From: Methanobacterium aggregans
Lineage (GTDB): Archaea; Methanobacteriota; Methanobacteria; Methanobacteriales; Methanobacteriaceae
NCBI RefSeq assembly: GCF_017874455.1
Contig: NZ_JAGGLN010000002.1
Location: forward strand, 1-64,000
Direction of reading: 5' to 3'
DNA: 64,000 nt
Positions 18,065 to 27,065 of the stretch are shown one piece after another. The notes under the pieces were generated by a model, which was given only the letters and a program-made list of their open reading frames with translations, did no database searches and was not told the origin of the DNA. Numbering within the stretch: the stretch's first letter is position 1; every line of letters begins with the position of its first letter. Both the position numbers and the translations under genes were made by a program.

Positions 18065-18496
18065 ATGACAGAACACAAACAGGTCGAAGTTGAGGTAGAT
18101 GAAGATTTTTGCATCCTTGTGGATGAGGGACTGGAGGATATTGTTAAGAACTTCTTTCACTGGGAGATCGAAACCTGCAACTCTTGTATAGATTATAAAG
18201 GTTCAGTATGGATAGAATTTTGTGACTTTCATGATTGGGAGCAGTTTTTAGAGTTATCATTGAGAAACAACATTGCAGTAAACGGAAATGGTTACAAACG
18301 TGAAACTCTATGGACTTTTCTCCAGGAAAAATCCAAGGCAAAGGTTGTATTCGATGAGGAAGTCATAGACAATCCAAATGAGGAAGATGGATTTGTAGGA
18401 ACAGGAGTTCTTGTGATCTGTGTTGGTTTGAACTTTCCCAATGAACTGCTGAATGAATTTAAAGAGCTGTTATTTGAGGTTTTACCCCTTGAATGA
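18065..18496 (+). CDS. Acidic cytoplasmic protein, unknown function
   Basis: A 143-residue protein starting MTEHKQVEVEV, chosen for the GGGAG ribosome site 7 nt upstream; an ATT/ATG-type extension to 18017 lacks one. It is rich in Glu and Asp, with no signal peptide or membrane helix. The ETCNSCIDYKGSVWIEF region has a CxxC pair. A stretch of valine and isoleucine near residues 115-130 (GTGVLVICVGLNFP) may be a beta-strand core. No family recognised. Single-gene unit with a T-run after the stop. Confidence 0.6.
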   Translation: MTEHKQVEVEVDEDFCILVDEGLEDIVKNFFHWEIETCNSCIDYKGSVWIEFCDFHDWEQFLELSLRNNIAVNGNGYKRETLWTFLQEKSKAKVVFDEEVIDNPNEEDGFVGTGVLVICVGLNFPNELLNEFKELLFEVLPLE

Positions 18497-18501
18497 TCCT
18501 A

Positions 18502-18509
18502 TTTTTTTT
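18502..18509 (+). terminator. T-run terminator after the acidic hypothetical gene
   Basis: Eight T residues begin 6 bases after the stop codon. Archaeal transcription commonly ends at such T-runs without a hairpin. Confidence 0.4.
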
Positions 18510-19194
18510 AATTCAAGTAGCCAATACACCATCCCATGCCGAGTTTCAAATGGAGTAACAAAGTAATATATTTCACTAAAAGAAGATGTTTTATAATTTG
18601 CATCCACATAATTAAGTAAAATACCCATTTATCAGTTTAAAGCTTTGAAGAGGTTGTAAATGCCGTGAATAGAGTGTTTATCTAATATTTTTGGCTTTTG
18701 TTTTAGCATATACCTCTTTCATATTCACATTTATCCTGATTTATCGTCTTTCAGACAAGACAGAAATAAAGTCTTTTTATCAATTTAGGAAAAATCTTAA
18801 AAATAAGTGATAATGACCAATAAATGCACGTGACAGACCCTTAATCTGCCCATTAAAGACTATTTTAAAACCATTTAAACTGTATTTGAAGAACAAGCTG
18901 ATCCCCTCTGTGTAGAAAGATTTGGTCAATCGGCCTGACTCGGTAAAGACCTGGAGCTGAACCCCCCCCTTGGGTGCAGCACCCTATTTACTTGTGTAAT
19001 GACCCAATTTTTACCCAATAAGCTGCACTCCCCTTCACCCCCATTTTTTTCTATGTCTAATATTGTTTGGATTGGACAATTTCAAATGTAATAATAGTTA
19101 CTATCTTCAATTTCAGCTTGGGGTGCTATACTCAAATATATATTATGTTAATTTTGAAAATATAATATTACAATTTTTTTAAAGGGAGGTTAAA
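18510..19194. other. 685-base noncoding region with a G+C-richer core
   Basis: No gene seen. About 18880-19050 is richer in G+C than typical spacers here. It contains a C-run and a tight palindrome GGGTGCAGCACCC at 18972-18984. AGCTGAACCCC at 18955-18965 recurs inverted at 20392-20402 beyond the CPBP gene. It may hold a small RNA or a decayed element, but I cannot show either. Confidence 0.4.
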
Positions 19195-20007
19195 ATGCAA
19201 TTTAAAAGAAAGACTGAGGGAAAAAATTCCATTTCAAAAATTGTTAACTGGAAATTATATATAATTTTACTAATTGCAAGTATCTTTGGAGCGATAGCTA
19301 TATGGCCATACATTCTCACGCTTCAAGGAGACTTACTTCAAAGTTCATCAATACCTTTATACAAGGTCGTGGCTGCTCAGCTTATCCAGACCATGGCCCT
19401 GTCTGCTTTTACCATCTTTATTGGCCTTTATCTTGCCAAAAAAGTTGGACTTGGACTTCCAATCCTTGAAGGATGGCTTGAAGGCAGGGAAGTTAAAAGC
19501 TATTTGAAATCCATACTTGGAATATCCATTGGGCTTGGATTATTAGCTGGTATCCTGATAATCGGACTTGATTATTTCTTTTCCTTTGCAGGTGTGTCAA
19601 TCAATCTAACTCAATCTTCAATAAATCCTCCTGCATGGCAGGGATTCCTAGCATCTTTCTATGGTGGAATAAATGAAGAAATCCTGTTAAGATTATTCTT
19701 AATGACTTTCATTGCATGGATAATCTTTAAAATCAAAAAAACAGAGGAAGGAAAACCAACAAACAACGGCATGTGGTTAGCTATTGTTTTAGCTGCAGTT
19801 ATCTTTGGAGCCGGACATTTACCAGCAGCAATGGCTCTAACAACACTCACACCCCTGGTAATTGTCCGTACCATTATTCTAAATGCTGTTGGTGGAATTA
19901 TATTTGGATGGCTTTACTGGAAAAAGGGCTTAGAATCAGCTATGATATCTCATTTCTCTGCAGATATCGTGTTGCACGTAATCGTGCCATTGACAGTGTT
20001 GATTTAA
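19195..20007 (+). CDS. CPBP-family intramembrane metalloprotease (Abi/CAAX type)
   Basis: A 270-residue membrane protein with about seven helices. The three family motifs are present: EEILLR (glutamate pair and arginine, about residues 158-163), FGAGHLPAA (motif 2 His) and SHFSADIVLH (motif 3 His). These proteases cleave or process prenylated or lipoprotein-like substrates, and in bacteria some confer bacteriocin immunity; the archaeal role is unknown. AAAGGGAGG precedes the ATG. Flanked by long noncoding regions and not in an operon. Confidence 0.88.
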   Translation: MQFKRKTEGKNSISKIVNWKLYIILLIASIFGAIAIWPYILTLQGDLLQSSSIPLYKVVAAQLIQTMALSAFTIFIGLYLAKKVGLGLPILEGWLEGREVKSYLKSILGISIGLGLLAGILIIGLDYFFSFAGVSINLTQSSINPPAWQGFLASFYGGINEEILLRLFLMTFIAWIIFKIKKTEEGKPTNNGMWLAIVLAAVIFGAGHLPAAMALTTLTPLVIVRTIILNAVGGIIFGWLYWKKGLESAMISHFSADIVLHVIVPLTVLI

Positions 20008-20024
20008 AGCATAGATTTTAAATC

Positions 20025-20034
20025 TCTTTTTTTT
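20025..20034 (+). terminator. T-run terminator after the CPBP protease gene
   Basis: A pyrimidine run of eight T after CTC, 18 bases beyond the stop. Confidence 0.45.
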
Positions 20035-20524
20035 AAATTTTTTACCAAAATTATGGGTTTAAAATTTTTTTAAGTTCCAGCTTGTGGCTAACAACCCGTA
20101 GTTGGGAGGCTATAACATCATAGTTATACGTATAACAAAAATTAGGGTTACACTTCAGAGATTCAAATCATAGGAGTAATGAATTGAATTTTTAAGTGTA
20201 AAAAGACCTATTATCCGTAATTTCACAGATTATGAGGGCGGCCTAGGTTCAATTCCCCCAATGGATCCTGTTAATTATCACCCCAAAAATGCAAAGGGGC
20301 CTTGGCTTTCAGTTGATTTTCTTCTTCTTTTAACAAAAATAATAACTGATGATAATGATCATACGGTTTCTGCCTGAAAGGGTGCAGGTGAGGGGTTCAG
20401 CTTTAAGTAGGACATTCCCACCTTAAGGGGCATTTATGGGCCTTCAGTCTACATCTATATTTATAAGTGTGCTTCCATTTTTAATAAGTGGAAATGAAAA
20501 TAGATTATTGGATGGTGATAGAGT
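20035..20524. other. 490-base noncoding region with palindromes
   Basis: No gene seen. It contains the palindromic cluster at 20111-20136 (listed separately) and a G+C-richer part at 20225-20440. A run resembling a tRNA T-loop (GGTTCAATTCC near 20248) has no matching acceptor or anticodon stem. Confidence 0.45.
20111..20136. promoter_or_regulatory. Nested palindromes built from TATAAC/GTTATA
   Basis: TATAAC at 20111-20116, GTTATA at 20123-20128 and TATAAC at 20131-20136 alternate in orientation. The last two form a perfect 14-bp palindrome, GTTATACGTATAAC. The first two form an inverted repeat with a 6-base spacer. This looks like an operator for a dimeric regulator, but no start codon lies within 300 bp. 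Confidence 0.4.
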
Positions 20525-20875
20525 ATGAAAATTAAGTACACTACCCTGATAGTTGATGATATGGATGAGTCAGTTAAATTCTATACAGAAGTTATGGGAT
20601 TTGAAATAGATAGCCAATACAACCTGGGACCCGCAGGAACAATCACATTACTGAAAGGGGATGGGGATGCTATGATAGAGCTTATAAAAAATCCATTAGA
20701 TGAAACTGGTCTGTTCTCGGTGGGAATGGATGTTGAAGACATAAACACCACAGTGAAAGAGCTCAAATCAAAAGGTGCCAAAATCACCATGGAACCCACA
20801 CCAATAACAGTTGGAACCCTAGCCTTCCTAGAAGACCCAAACGGAATCAGAATAGCACTAATTCAACACCACTAA
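20525..20875 (+). CDS. VOC-family (glyoxalase/dioxygenase fold) protein
   Basis: A 116-residue protein with two beta-alpha-beta-beta-beta modules. Module one opens with KYTTLIVDDMDESVKFYTEVMGF; module two has VEDINTTVKELKSKGAKI and ends FLEDPNGIRIALIQ. The first metal-ligand position, usually His or Glu, is Thr/Tyr here, so it may bind a ligand without the usual metal or use other ligands. The final ExNGxxIxL block is intact. GGTGATAG precedes the ATG. Substrate unknown. Confidence 0.85.
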   Translation: MKIKYTTLIVDDMDESVKFYTEVMGFEIDSQYNLGPAGTITLLKGDGDAMIELIKNPLDETGLFSVGMDVEDINTTVKELKSKGAKITMEPTPITVGTLAFLEDPNGIRIALIQHH

Positions 20876-21268
20876 TCCCATTTTTTAAAATTTTACTAAA
20901 CCTCCAGTGGAGCAAACAGGAACTTTGATAACAGGAGGATCTGGGATATAAAAATCCACTTCTTCTGTTATCTACGATTTAAAAGTGCCACGTAACAGAC
21001 TGCGAATTTTTTGAAGATAATTGAAAGGAATCCGAACCTACCCGTTGGGATTAAATTGCCTAGCCTGGACTTGAAATAAAAAAGGCTTAACAATATGTAA
21101 CTCCACACCATTTCTACTTTATCAGCTGCCAAGACTCAGGCTTTTTTTTGTAGTTTTCACCATAACTTTTCTACTGTAGAAATTACTCTTTCTGTGAAGG
21201 CTTAAACATGTCCATCCCTCAAAAAAAGGTATTTTAAAACTTATTTTTTATTAAATGGTGAATTTCAG
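20876..21268. other. 393-base noncoding gap
   Basis: No gene seen. It holds copy 2 of the TTCTACTGTAGAA palindrome at 21169-21181. Confidence 0.5.
21169..21181. repeat. Dispersed palindrome TTCTACTGTAGAA, copy 2
   Basis: Identical to 13402-13414; a one-mismatch version lies near 24475-24487. Both exact copies lie roughly 90-170 bp upstream of a plus-strand gene. Confidence 0.4.
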
Positions 21269-21499
21269 ATGGAACCCGACCAATGGACTCCAAGAAAATT
21301 ATATGTGGCTTTGATTATATGTAACGTTATGGCAGGATCAATAAATTTGTGGGGAGGAGCCTTATCTTTAATTTTAGGGGTTGGTGCAGTAATCCTCGCT
21401 GCGTTGAATAATCAAAATTGGCCAATGTTCTTATTATTAGCAATATTTATATTTTTAATCACATTTAGCCGGGAACTAAGGTCTGATTCTAAAAAATAA
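21269..21499 (+). CDS. Small membrane protein, unknown function
   Basis: A 76-residue protein with two hydrophobic helices (about residues 12-43 and 50-66) separated by LNNQNWP. The N terminus (MEPDQWTPRKL) is hydrophilic and the C terminus is charged (SRELRSDSKK). A GGTGAATT ribosome site lies close to the ATG. No family recognised; a single-gene unit. Confidence 0.55.
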   Translation: MEPDQWTPRKLYVALIICNVMAGSINLWGGALSLILGVGAVILAALNNQNWPMFLLLAIFIFLITFSRELRSDSKK

Positions 21500-21553
21500 A
21501 AGAGTATATAGTAACAAAACCTCAAATGCATGTACTTCATGACCACAATTAGT

Positions 21554-23335
21554 TCATGATAATCTATAAACCTTGATGTTGCCCTGGCTGAATAGCAGTG
21601 TGCCCCTGCTTATCCAAGCAGAGTTACCCATATTCAATGATCCTCCACCCCTGTTGGCTTCTGCAAGGTTGCCTAAAGCTCCGGGCATTTGAGTAGTTGC
21701 ATTATGGGATGTTCCATCTGGAAGTGAAGGTGGGCTGTTAGATGAATTTCCAGGGAGGGTTTTATTTCCCATATCTGGAGGGCTGTTGGAACTGTTTTTA
21801 GGTGCTGTTAAATTGTCTTTGAACTGGGATTGTCTGGAATTTGTGTTCCATGACATGTTAACTCCTCCAAATGGGAATGAATAAGGGAACAGAGGATTCC
21901 AGAGGTACTGATAATTGGTGCTGGACATTGAACCCTTTCTGGTCATACTTATTCCATATATGGTTTGATTAGGATATTTCTGTTTTATATCTGTAAGATT
22001 TCCTGTTTCTACCTGCATTCCCAGTACGTACTGCACCCAGTAACCTGTGTGATAATCATCAACCATTATTATGCCACTTGAATTAATTTTAGATGGGATA
22101 TAACTCGCTTTAATCTGCACGAGCTCGTTGTACTGGTCTGAAGTTATACTGGGACCCATATCAGAGAACGTGCCTGCGGCCGTGTAAAAACTGGAAAAAG
22201 CAAATAAAACTGCAATTAACGTTACAACACCAATTTTAAATCCTTTTTTAGATGGAATCCTGTTTGAAATCCATTTTTCAATTAGTTTCAGTCCAAGGGG
22301 TACTAAAAGGGCAACTGGGACAAAAGCCATTGCTATGAATCTTTCCTGATAATCTGATGGTAGAGCTGCCAGCACCACCAAAATTAGGGTCATGACAAGG
22401 TAAGCCAAAGATAAAAACGTCTTTTTACTTACTGTTAGATTTTCGGGTTTTATTTTCTCTTTTAATCCATTGTAAAAGATTTTTATTGCTGCAAAAACCC
22501 CTAAAAGGAATGGAATGGTTAAAAATATGGTTAGGTTAATGGATCCAACCACCCGATCCAAGGTACTTGAAGAACCATTTAAGAATGACAGTACAGTGGT
22601 GAACTTGGTAAACATTAAAGGATAAACTGTGAAGAGCAGAGCGAGTCCACCTAAAATTAAAGCTGCCACTAAACCGAATATTTTAAGGTCTAATAACGGT
22701 AGCTTACGGGTTTTGTAGGTTCTGAAAATTAGGTCGAAAACCAGGAGGAACACAACTATCATCACTGCCAGCATTCCAGTGTAGATGTGGGTTAAAATAC
22801 TGCACAAAAGTAGTGCAACAGTTATTGTTCCATATTTTTTCCACTCCCCTGTGTTTTCAAGCCATTTAACTGTGAAGTAGATCAAAAGAAGAAGGAAGAA
22901 AACTCCCACCAGGTTCTGCATGAAATCTCCGATCATCTGGAAGTATGAAACATTCACAGTCACAAGGAACGCGCTTAAAAGGGCAGGAACTTTGGATTCA
23001 ATTTTTAATTTGTCGCTGAATGTTTCTGTAAGTAGATAAGCTGGAAACGCCATGAGGGAACCTATGAGTGCCATTCCAATTTTTATACCGAAGAATGGGT
23101 TTCCAGTCAATGCCACAAATGGGGTTAATAAATAGTAAACAAGTGGAGGGTCATTACTGGCTGGAAAACCTGTTTGGAGAATACTCAAAATTTTAAGGTT
23201 GTAAAACGGGCCGTCCATACCATATGAAAGGCTGTAACGTGTTAATACATACATATCCAGTGCAAATGAGAATATGAATATTGAAAGAAGGATGATTAAG
23301 TACGGTTTTTCTCTTATAAACGTTTTGATTGACAT
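21554..23335 (-). CDS. GT-C-fold membrane glycosyltransferase-like protein
   Basis: A 593-residue protein with about eleven hydrophobic helices over residues 10-385 and a soluble extracellular C-terminal domain. The first external loop has an acidic motif, SYGMDGPFYNLKI (about residues 37-49), comparable to the catalytic Asp loop of family 39 and related lipid-sugar-dependent enzymes. Asn, Pro and Ser stretches near residues 505-560 (NSSNSPP repeated) look like a flexible linker. It probably moves a sugar from a polyprenyl carrier to an exported acceptor. Acceptor and sugar are unknown. GAGGT precedes the ATG. Confidence 0.7.
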   Translation of the reverse strand: MSIKTFIREKPYLIILLSIFIFSFALDMYVLTRYSLSYGMDGPFYNLKILSILQTGFPASNDPPLVYYLLTPFVALTGNPFFGIKIGMALIGSLMAFPAYLLTETFSDKLKIESKVPALLSAFLVTVNVSYFQMIGDFMQNLVGVFFLLLLIYFTVKWLENTGEWKKYGTITVALLLCSILTHIYTGMLAVMIVVFLLVFDLIFRTYKTRKLPLLDLKIFGLVAALILGGLALLFTVYPLMFTKFTTVLSFLNGSSSTLDRVVGSINLTIFLTIPFLLGVFAAIKIFYNGLKEKIKPENLTVSKKTFLSLAYLVMTLILVVLAALPSDYQERFIAMAFVPVALLVPLGLKLIEKWISNRIPSKKGFKIGVVTLIAVLFAFSSFYTAAGTFSDMGPSITSDQYNELVQIKASYIPSKINSSGIIMVDDYHTGYWVQYVLGMQVETGNLTDIKQKYPNQTIYGISMTRKGSMSSTNYQYLWNPLFPYSFPFGGVNMSWNTNSRQSQFKDNLTAPKNSSNSPPDMGNKTLPGNSSNSPPSLPDGTSHNATTQMPGALGNLAEANRGGGSLNMGNSAWISRGTLLFSQGNIKVYRLS

Positions 23336-23646
23336 AAAATTTTACCTCAAAGATATTCCGGAAATATTCATTGTTAAAATTCACTATAAAACTGATTCAC
23401 GCATTAAAATAGAATTAAAATTAGATATAACCCTTTTCCCAATTTATACCCGAATTGGATCTAAATATGATTGTATAATTATAGAATCTTTAAATAAAGG
23501 TTTTTAAGGTGTTAAAATAAGACAAAATGAAATTTAAATAAAATTTTAAAAAATATTTAACATAAACTTTGGTTTCATATTTAATTTAATACATTATTTG
23601 ATCAGCTTAAAAAAAGAAGGAATGAAGTTAAACAAAATTTATACCC
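23336..23646. other. 311-base noncoding gap
   Basis: Very A+T-rich, with no gene. Holds the promoter of the glycosyltransferase-like gene on its left side. Confidence 0.55.
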
Positions 23647-24288
23647 TTAGATTGAGTTTAATACCTGCTTAAATTTTTCTAATTCCATTTTTACATCTTC
23701 TTCAGACCTCATTGCAGCACCGTATAAACCGAATGAAGGCATCACTTCTAGGCCCGCGAATTCAAATATTGTGTGGGTTATTGAACGGAATGCTTCATTT
23801 AAGTCACCATGAGGACCTTCAGAAGAGTATAATTCCTGTGGTGACCCTGTTGTGAATGATAACATTGCCTTTTTGCCATTTAATAACCCTTCGTTGTACA
23901 CTTTTCCTTCACCCATGTTATGAACAACTCCTGGTAGAAAAACTCTGTCTATCCAGCCTTTTAAAATTGCGGGCATTGAACTCCACCATACTGGGAACTG
24001 TAAAATTAGTATATCTGCCCATTTCAGTTTTTCAACTTCATCCTGTATATCCTGAGGAAGTGTTCCATTTGCAACAGCGTTGACCTGTTCAATCATAGGA
24101 TTAAAGCTTTCAGGATTCTTTCTGCTGGCAAAATCCTCTTGATCCAGCACTGCTTTGAAGTTGATCCCATAAAGATCGGATATTTTAACTTCATGGCCGT
24201 TATTTTTTAATATTTTAACTGCAATGTCCTTAATGGTCCCATTTAAGGATGTGGGCTCTGGGTGTGCAAAAACTATGAATACATTCAT
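23647..24288 (-). CDS. Flavodoxin-fold NAD(P)H quinone reductase
   Basis: A 213-residue protein of the flavodoxin_2/NQO family. The FMN or FAD phosphate-binding start is IVFAHPEPTSLNGTI, and QFPVWWSSMPAILKGWIDRVF is the family's active-site and dimer block. A further loop is FTTGSPQELYSSEGPHG. It reduces quinones or related electrophiles by two electrons in the cytoplasm. The ATG follows AGGTGATAAC. A perfect 12-bp palindrome lies just upstream, suggesting repressor control. Confidence 0.88.
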   Translation of the reverse strand: MNVFIVFAHPEPTSLNGTIKDIAVKILKNNGHEVKISDLYGINFKAVLDQEDFASRKNPESFNPMIEQVNAVANGTLPQDIQDEVEKLKWADILILQFPVWWSSMPAILKGWIDRVFLPGVVHNMGEGKVYNEGLLNGKKAMLSFTTGSPQELYSSEGPHGDLNEAFRSITHTIFEFAGLEVMPSFGLYGAAMRSEEDVKMELEKFKQVLNSI

Positions 24289-24320
24289 GTTATCACCTCT
24301 TTTAATTATCTTATGTTTAT

Positions 24321-24332
24321 GTCAGATCTGAC
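24321..24332. promoter_or_regulatory. Palindromic operator candidate for the quinone reductase gene
   Basis: GTCAGATCTGAC is a perfect 12-bp palindrome 33-44 bp upstream of the start codon. With one mismatch it extends by a further three pairs each side. The position would overlap the transcription start region, as for a redox- or quinone-sensing repressor. Confidence 0.5.
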
Positions 24333-24532
24333 CTAAGTAAATGTTGAAGAGCTTCAGACATCAAAGAGCAGTTTTAAAAATATTGAATTTATAGCCCCCA
24401 AAACTGTTGAATACCTATAAAAAAAGTTTCATATTAGTTTCAGGAGATGTAAATACAAAAAAAATATGATTAAATTTTACTGTAGAATAATAATTCATTT
24501 AAGTTCAACAATGTGTTAAAAAATGATTTGCT

Positions 24533-25288
24533 TCATTCAATTTTTAACGTGACAATGTAGTAGTAGCCTTCAGGTGGATTGTCCCTGGCAGTTTTATCAA
24601 AAATTATCTCAATGCTTTTTCCAAAGTGTTCTGCTGCAGTAACTATGTGGAAAATACCTATTCCCATATCGATCTGGTTCAACTTCTTCAGCATTCTGGC
24701 CTTTAAAAACTTGGATTGAACGCAGTATACATTGATGTTGTTCTTCGATCCTGTGAAAAACCATGGCTGACTGTTTGTAGCTGATGGTGCAATACGTGCA
24801 GCTTCCAGAAGATTATTTGCACCTTCAATATCGGTTATTCCATCCATAGATTTTCTCTTGAATTCAGAAACACTGCTTCGATACAGTGCCTCCTTGGGCT
24901 TGCCAAAGGCAAGTAAAATTATGAATTCCAGCTTTGAACTCTTTAATACTTCCTTTTTAGGTTTGGGTATTCCCTGCCAGCAGCAGCCGATACCATTGTC
25001 TGAAAGGAAAAGATCCATCTGCTGCAGCATGTAACCAATATTCGTCAGGTATCCCTCCTTATTTTCCGAAAATACTGCTATGTAGTGGGGTGCCCTTTTC
25101 ATCATACGGGTTTTAATCTCATCCCCAGATACAATTTTCAGTTCAGTTTCAATATCTGGAAAAAGGGGAGTTAAGTTGTCCATATACTCTTGAATACTGG
25201 AAATATTCTCCTCATCAAGTGGATTCTGATCATAGTTCCGAATTGACTTTCTTTTGAATATAGTATCATAAAAATTCTTTTTTTCCAT
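24533..25288 (-). CDS. Nitroreductase-family protein (TM1586-like)
   Basis: A 251-residue protein. The N terminus FKRKSIRNYDQNPLDE and the second block ARIAPSATNSQPWFFTG are hallmarks of the nitroreductase fold. The arrangement, with the APSATNSQPW block near residue 165 rather than residue 40, matches the internally duplicated TM1586-like subgroup. It probably binds FMN and reduces an unknown substrate. A GAGGG ribosome site precedes the ATG. The true electron donor, possibly F420 or a ferredoxin, is unknown. Confidence 0.8.
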   Translation of the reverse strand: MEKKNFYDTIFKRKSIRNYDQNPLDEENISSIQEYMDNLTPLFPDIETELKIVSGDEIKTRMMKRAPHYIAVFSENKEGYLTNIGYMLQQMDLFLSDNGIGCCWQGIPKPKKEVLKSSKLEFIILLAFGKPKEALYRSSVSEFKRKSMDGITDIEGANNLLEAARIAPSATNSQPWFFTGSKNNINVYCVQSKFLKARMLKKLNQIDMGIGIFHIVTAAEHFGKSIEIIFDKTARDNPPEGYYYIVTLKIE

Positions 25289-25446
25289 AAAAATCCCTCT
25301 GATTATGTATTATAAATTACATCTGAATCCAGTTACATTCTTTTCTTAGTAATTTTGGATATTTCTACAAAAAGCCAATTTAAATCCTTAAAATACTATT
25401 ATTATTTATTGAATTAAAAAAAATAAATAATATTTGGTGAGTTTCT

Positions 25447-25743
25447 ATGGATAGTGATGATCTGCTGAAAAATTTGAAGATCGTGTTGATAGTTGCCCTT
25501 GTAATTGGAATTGTGGGAGCTGTACTCTATTTAATCTACGGCCTTGCCCTTATCTGGCAGGCAATGGCTGCAGGTATCTTAACGGGATTTTTGGTTTTAA
25601 TGCTGATTGTGTTCATTGGCCTGTCAATCTATCTTTGGATGAAAAATTTCTTGACTAAAAGAGAATTAAAAAGGGTAGAGATGGAATTAAAGAACTGCAA
25701 AGATCAGTTGAAGAAGTTCCATGAAAATCAGGACAAAAACTAG
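25447..25743 (+). CDS. Small membrane protein with C-terminal coiled coil
   Basis: A 98-residue protein with two hydrophobic helices (about residues 10-32 and 38-65). A Lys/Glu-rich amphipathic stretch (KRELKRVEMELKNCKDQLKK) then looks like a coiled coil facing the cytoplasm. A GGTGAG ribosome site precedes the ATG. No family recognised. A NUDIX gene follows 99 bp downstream, possibly on the same transcript. Confidence 0.6.
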   Translation: MDSDDLLKNLKIVLIVALVIGIVGAVLYLIYGLALIWQAMAAGILTGFLVLMLIVFIGLSIYLWMKNFLTKRELKRVEMELKNCKDQLKKFHENQDKN

Positions 25744-25842
25744 GTTTTACCTTCCAAAATACAAGGCTTAAATAATGTGAAAAACAATGGTACCTTGTAA
25801 GATCTGTATAAAAATTCAAGATATAATTCAGGATATGATTTC

Positions 25843-26373
25843 ATGATAAACCGCATCTTTGGTCTGGCTGTAAGGGTTATTCTCAGTGATCCAGATGGTA
25901 AAATTCTAATTCTCAAACGATCAACAGATTCTAAGACCAACCCTGGAAAATGGGAGCTTCCAGGTGGAAAAGTGGATCAGAATGAATCATTCGACCAGGC
26001 CCTTTTAAGGGAAGTTTACGAGGAAACTGGACTTAAAATAACCCCAGATCATGTTGTGGGTGTTTCAGAGCAGAACCTGCATATAATCCGTGCTGTGCAC
26101 ATTATAATGTCAGGCAGGATCGTTGAGGGAGAGTTAACACTGAGCCATGAACATGAAGGTTATGCATGGGTCTTTTTAGAGAACCTTTCTGACTACGAAC
26201 TTGCAGACTGGCTTCATGACTTCATAGCTAACCAGAAAAGTTTGATACAAGATTACGATGCACATAAATCTGAACCTGATGATGCTGAGCAGATGTTGAA
26301 AAGAGGACTTAAATCACTGACCAAATCTTTAAACCAGTTCATTGAGAAGAATAACCCGAGGAAACCACCATAA
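25843..26373 (+). CDS. NUDIX hydrolase
   Basis: A 176-residue protein with a complete Nudix box: GGKVDQNESFDQALLREVYEETGL, matching G-x5-E-x7-REUxEExGU. It cleaves nucleoside-diphosphate-linked substrates such as oxidised nucleotides or NDP-sugars, using Mg2+. Residues 135-176 form a Lys-rich helical tail outside the core fold. There is no obvious ribosome site before the ATG. The exact substrate cannot be told from sequence. Confidence 0.9.
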   Translation: MINRIFGLAVRVILSDPDGKILILKRSTDSKTNPGKWELPGGKVDQNESFDQALLREVYEETGLKITPDHVVGVSEQNLHIIRAVHIIMSGRIVEGELTLSHEHEGYAWVFLENLSDYELADWLHDFIANQKSLIQDYDAHKSEPDDAEQMLKRGLKSLTKSLNQFIEKNNPRKPP

Positions 26374-26647
26374 ACTGTTCATTCAAATTTATTTATTTAA
26401 CAAAAAATTTTATTTGTTTAAGAAATTATTTATCTAAGAAATTATTATTTTTTTTGCATAACTAAAACTTTTTGAATTAAAACCTTTAGATATTAAGAGT
26501 TTTAAGAAACTAAAACATTCTTCCATTGATTTTTAAAGCTACTTTCTTCGCTTATTTTTTGCTGGAAATCCATTTTTATCTGTCCTTTTTGTTACATAAT
26601 TTATAGATCAAAACTCATAAAAATAATGTGAAGGAGGTTTGAGACAT

Positions 26648-26968
26648 ATGGGTGAAATAGAGTTCAGCATGGAGAACATTAAAAAATGCATGTGCACAAA
26701 GTGCGATGTGCAACTAAAAAGCCAGTGCGTCAGGGACAAAGAAAAGATCCTGCTTGAAATAACCATGCAGGATCTGGACAGTCCCATGATGATGGGACCA
26801 GACAGGGTTCCGGGACTGTACTGTTCAACAGGTCAAGCCACTTGCAAAGATATTGACACCAAAAAGGTTTGTAAATGCAGTACATGTCCAATATGGTCTG
26901 AGTATGAGCTTTTAAACTGTGAACCAATGGCTTATTTTTGCAGGGATGGTAAAACCATGAAGAAATAG
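26648..26968 (+). CDS. DUF2769-type cysteine-rich protein
   Basis: A 106-residue protein with eleven cysteines, including CMCTKC, CKCSTC and C-P pairs. The sequence fits the DUF2769 family of methanogens, a small presumably metal-binding or Fe-S module. The start was set at the ATG 10 nt after GGAGG, because a TTG start three codons upstream would abut that site. A related Cys block forms the N terminus of the glutamate-synthase-like protein at 51279. Function unknown; electron transfer is possible. Confidence 0.75.
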   Translation: MGEIEFSMENIKKCMCTKCDVQLKSQCVRDKEKILLEITMQDLDSPMMMGPDRVPGLYCSTGQATCKDIDTKKVCKCSTCPIWSEYELLNCEPMAYFCRDGKTMKK

Positions 26969-27065
26969 CTTCTAAAACTTAGATAAGATCGCAGGTAGTT
27001 CATATAAAAAAAAAATGATCTTAGACCATTTTTGTTAAAAAAAATAAAAAAGTAATAATTTAAAT

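Noticed and set aside
19195..20007. CPBP protease as part of a bacteriocin locus
   Set aside because: No peptide precursor or modification enzyme gene was seen next to it.
20240..20275. A tRNA-like T-loop sequence, GGTTCAATTCC
   Set aside because: No matching T-stem, acceptor stem or anticodon arm could be built around it.
20345..20380. TGATGA...CTGA resembling C and D boxes of a guide sRNA
   Set aside because: No terminal stem and no convincing C'/D' pair; the four- to six-base motifs are common by chance.
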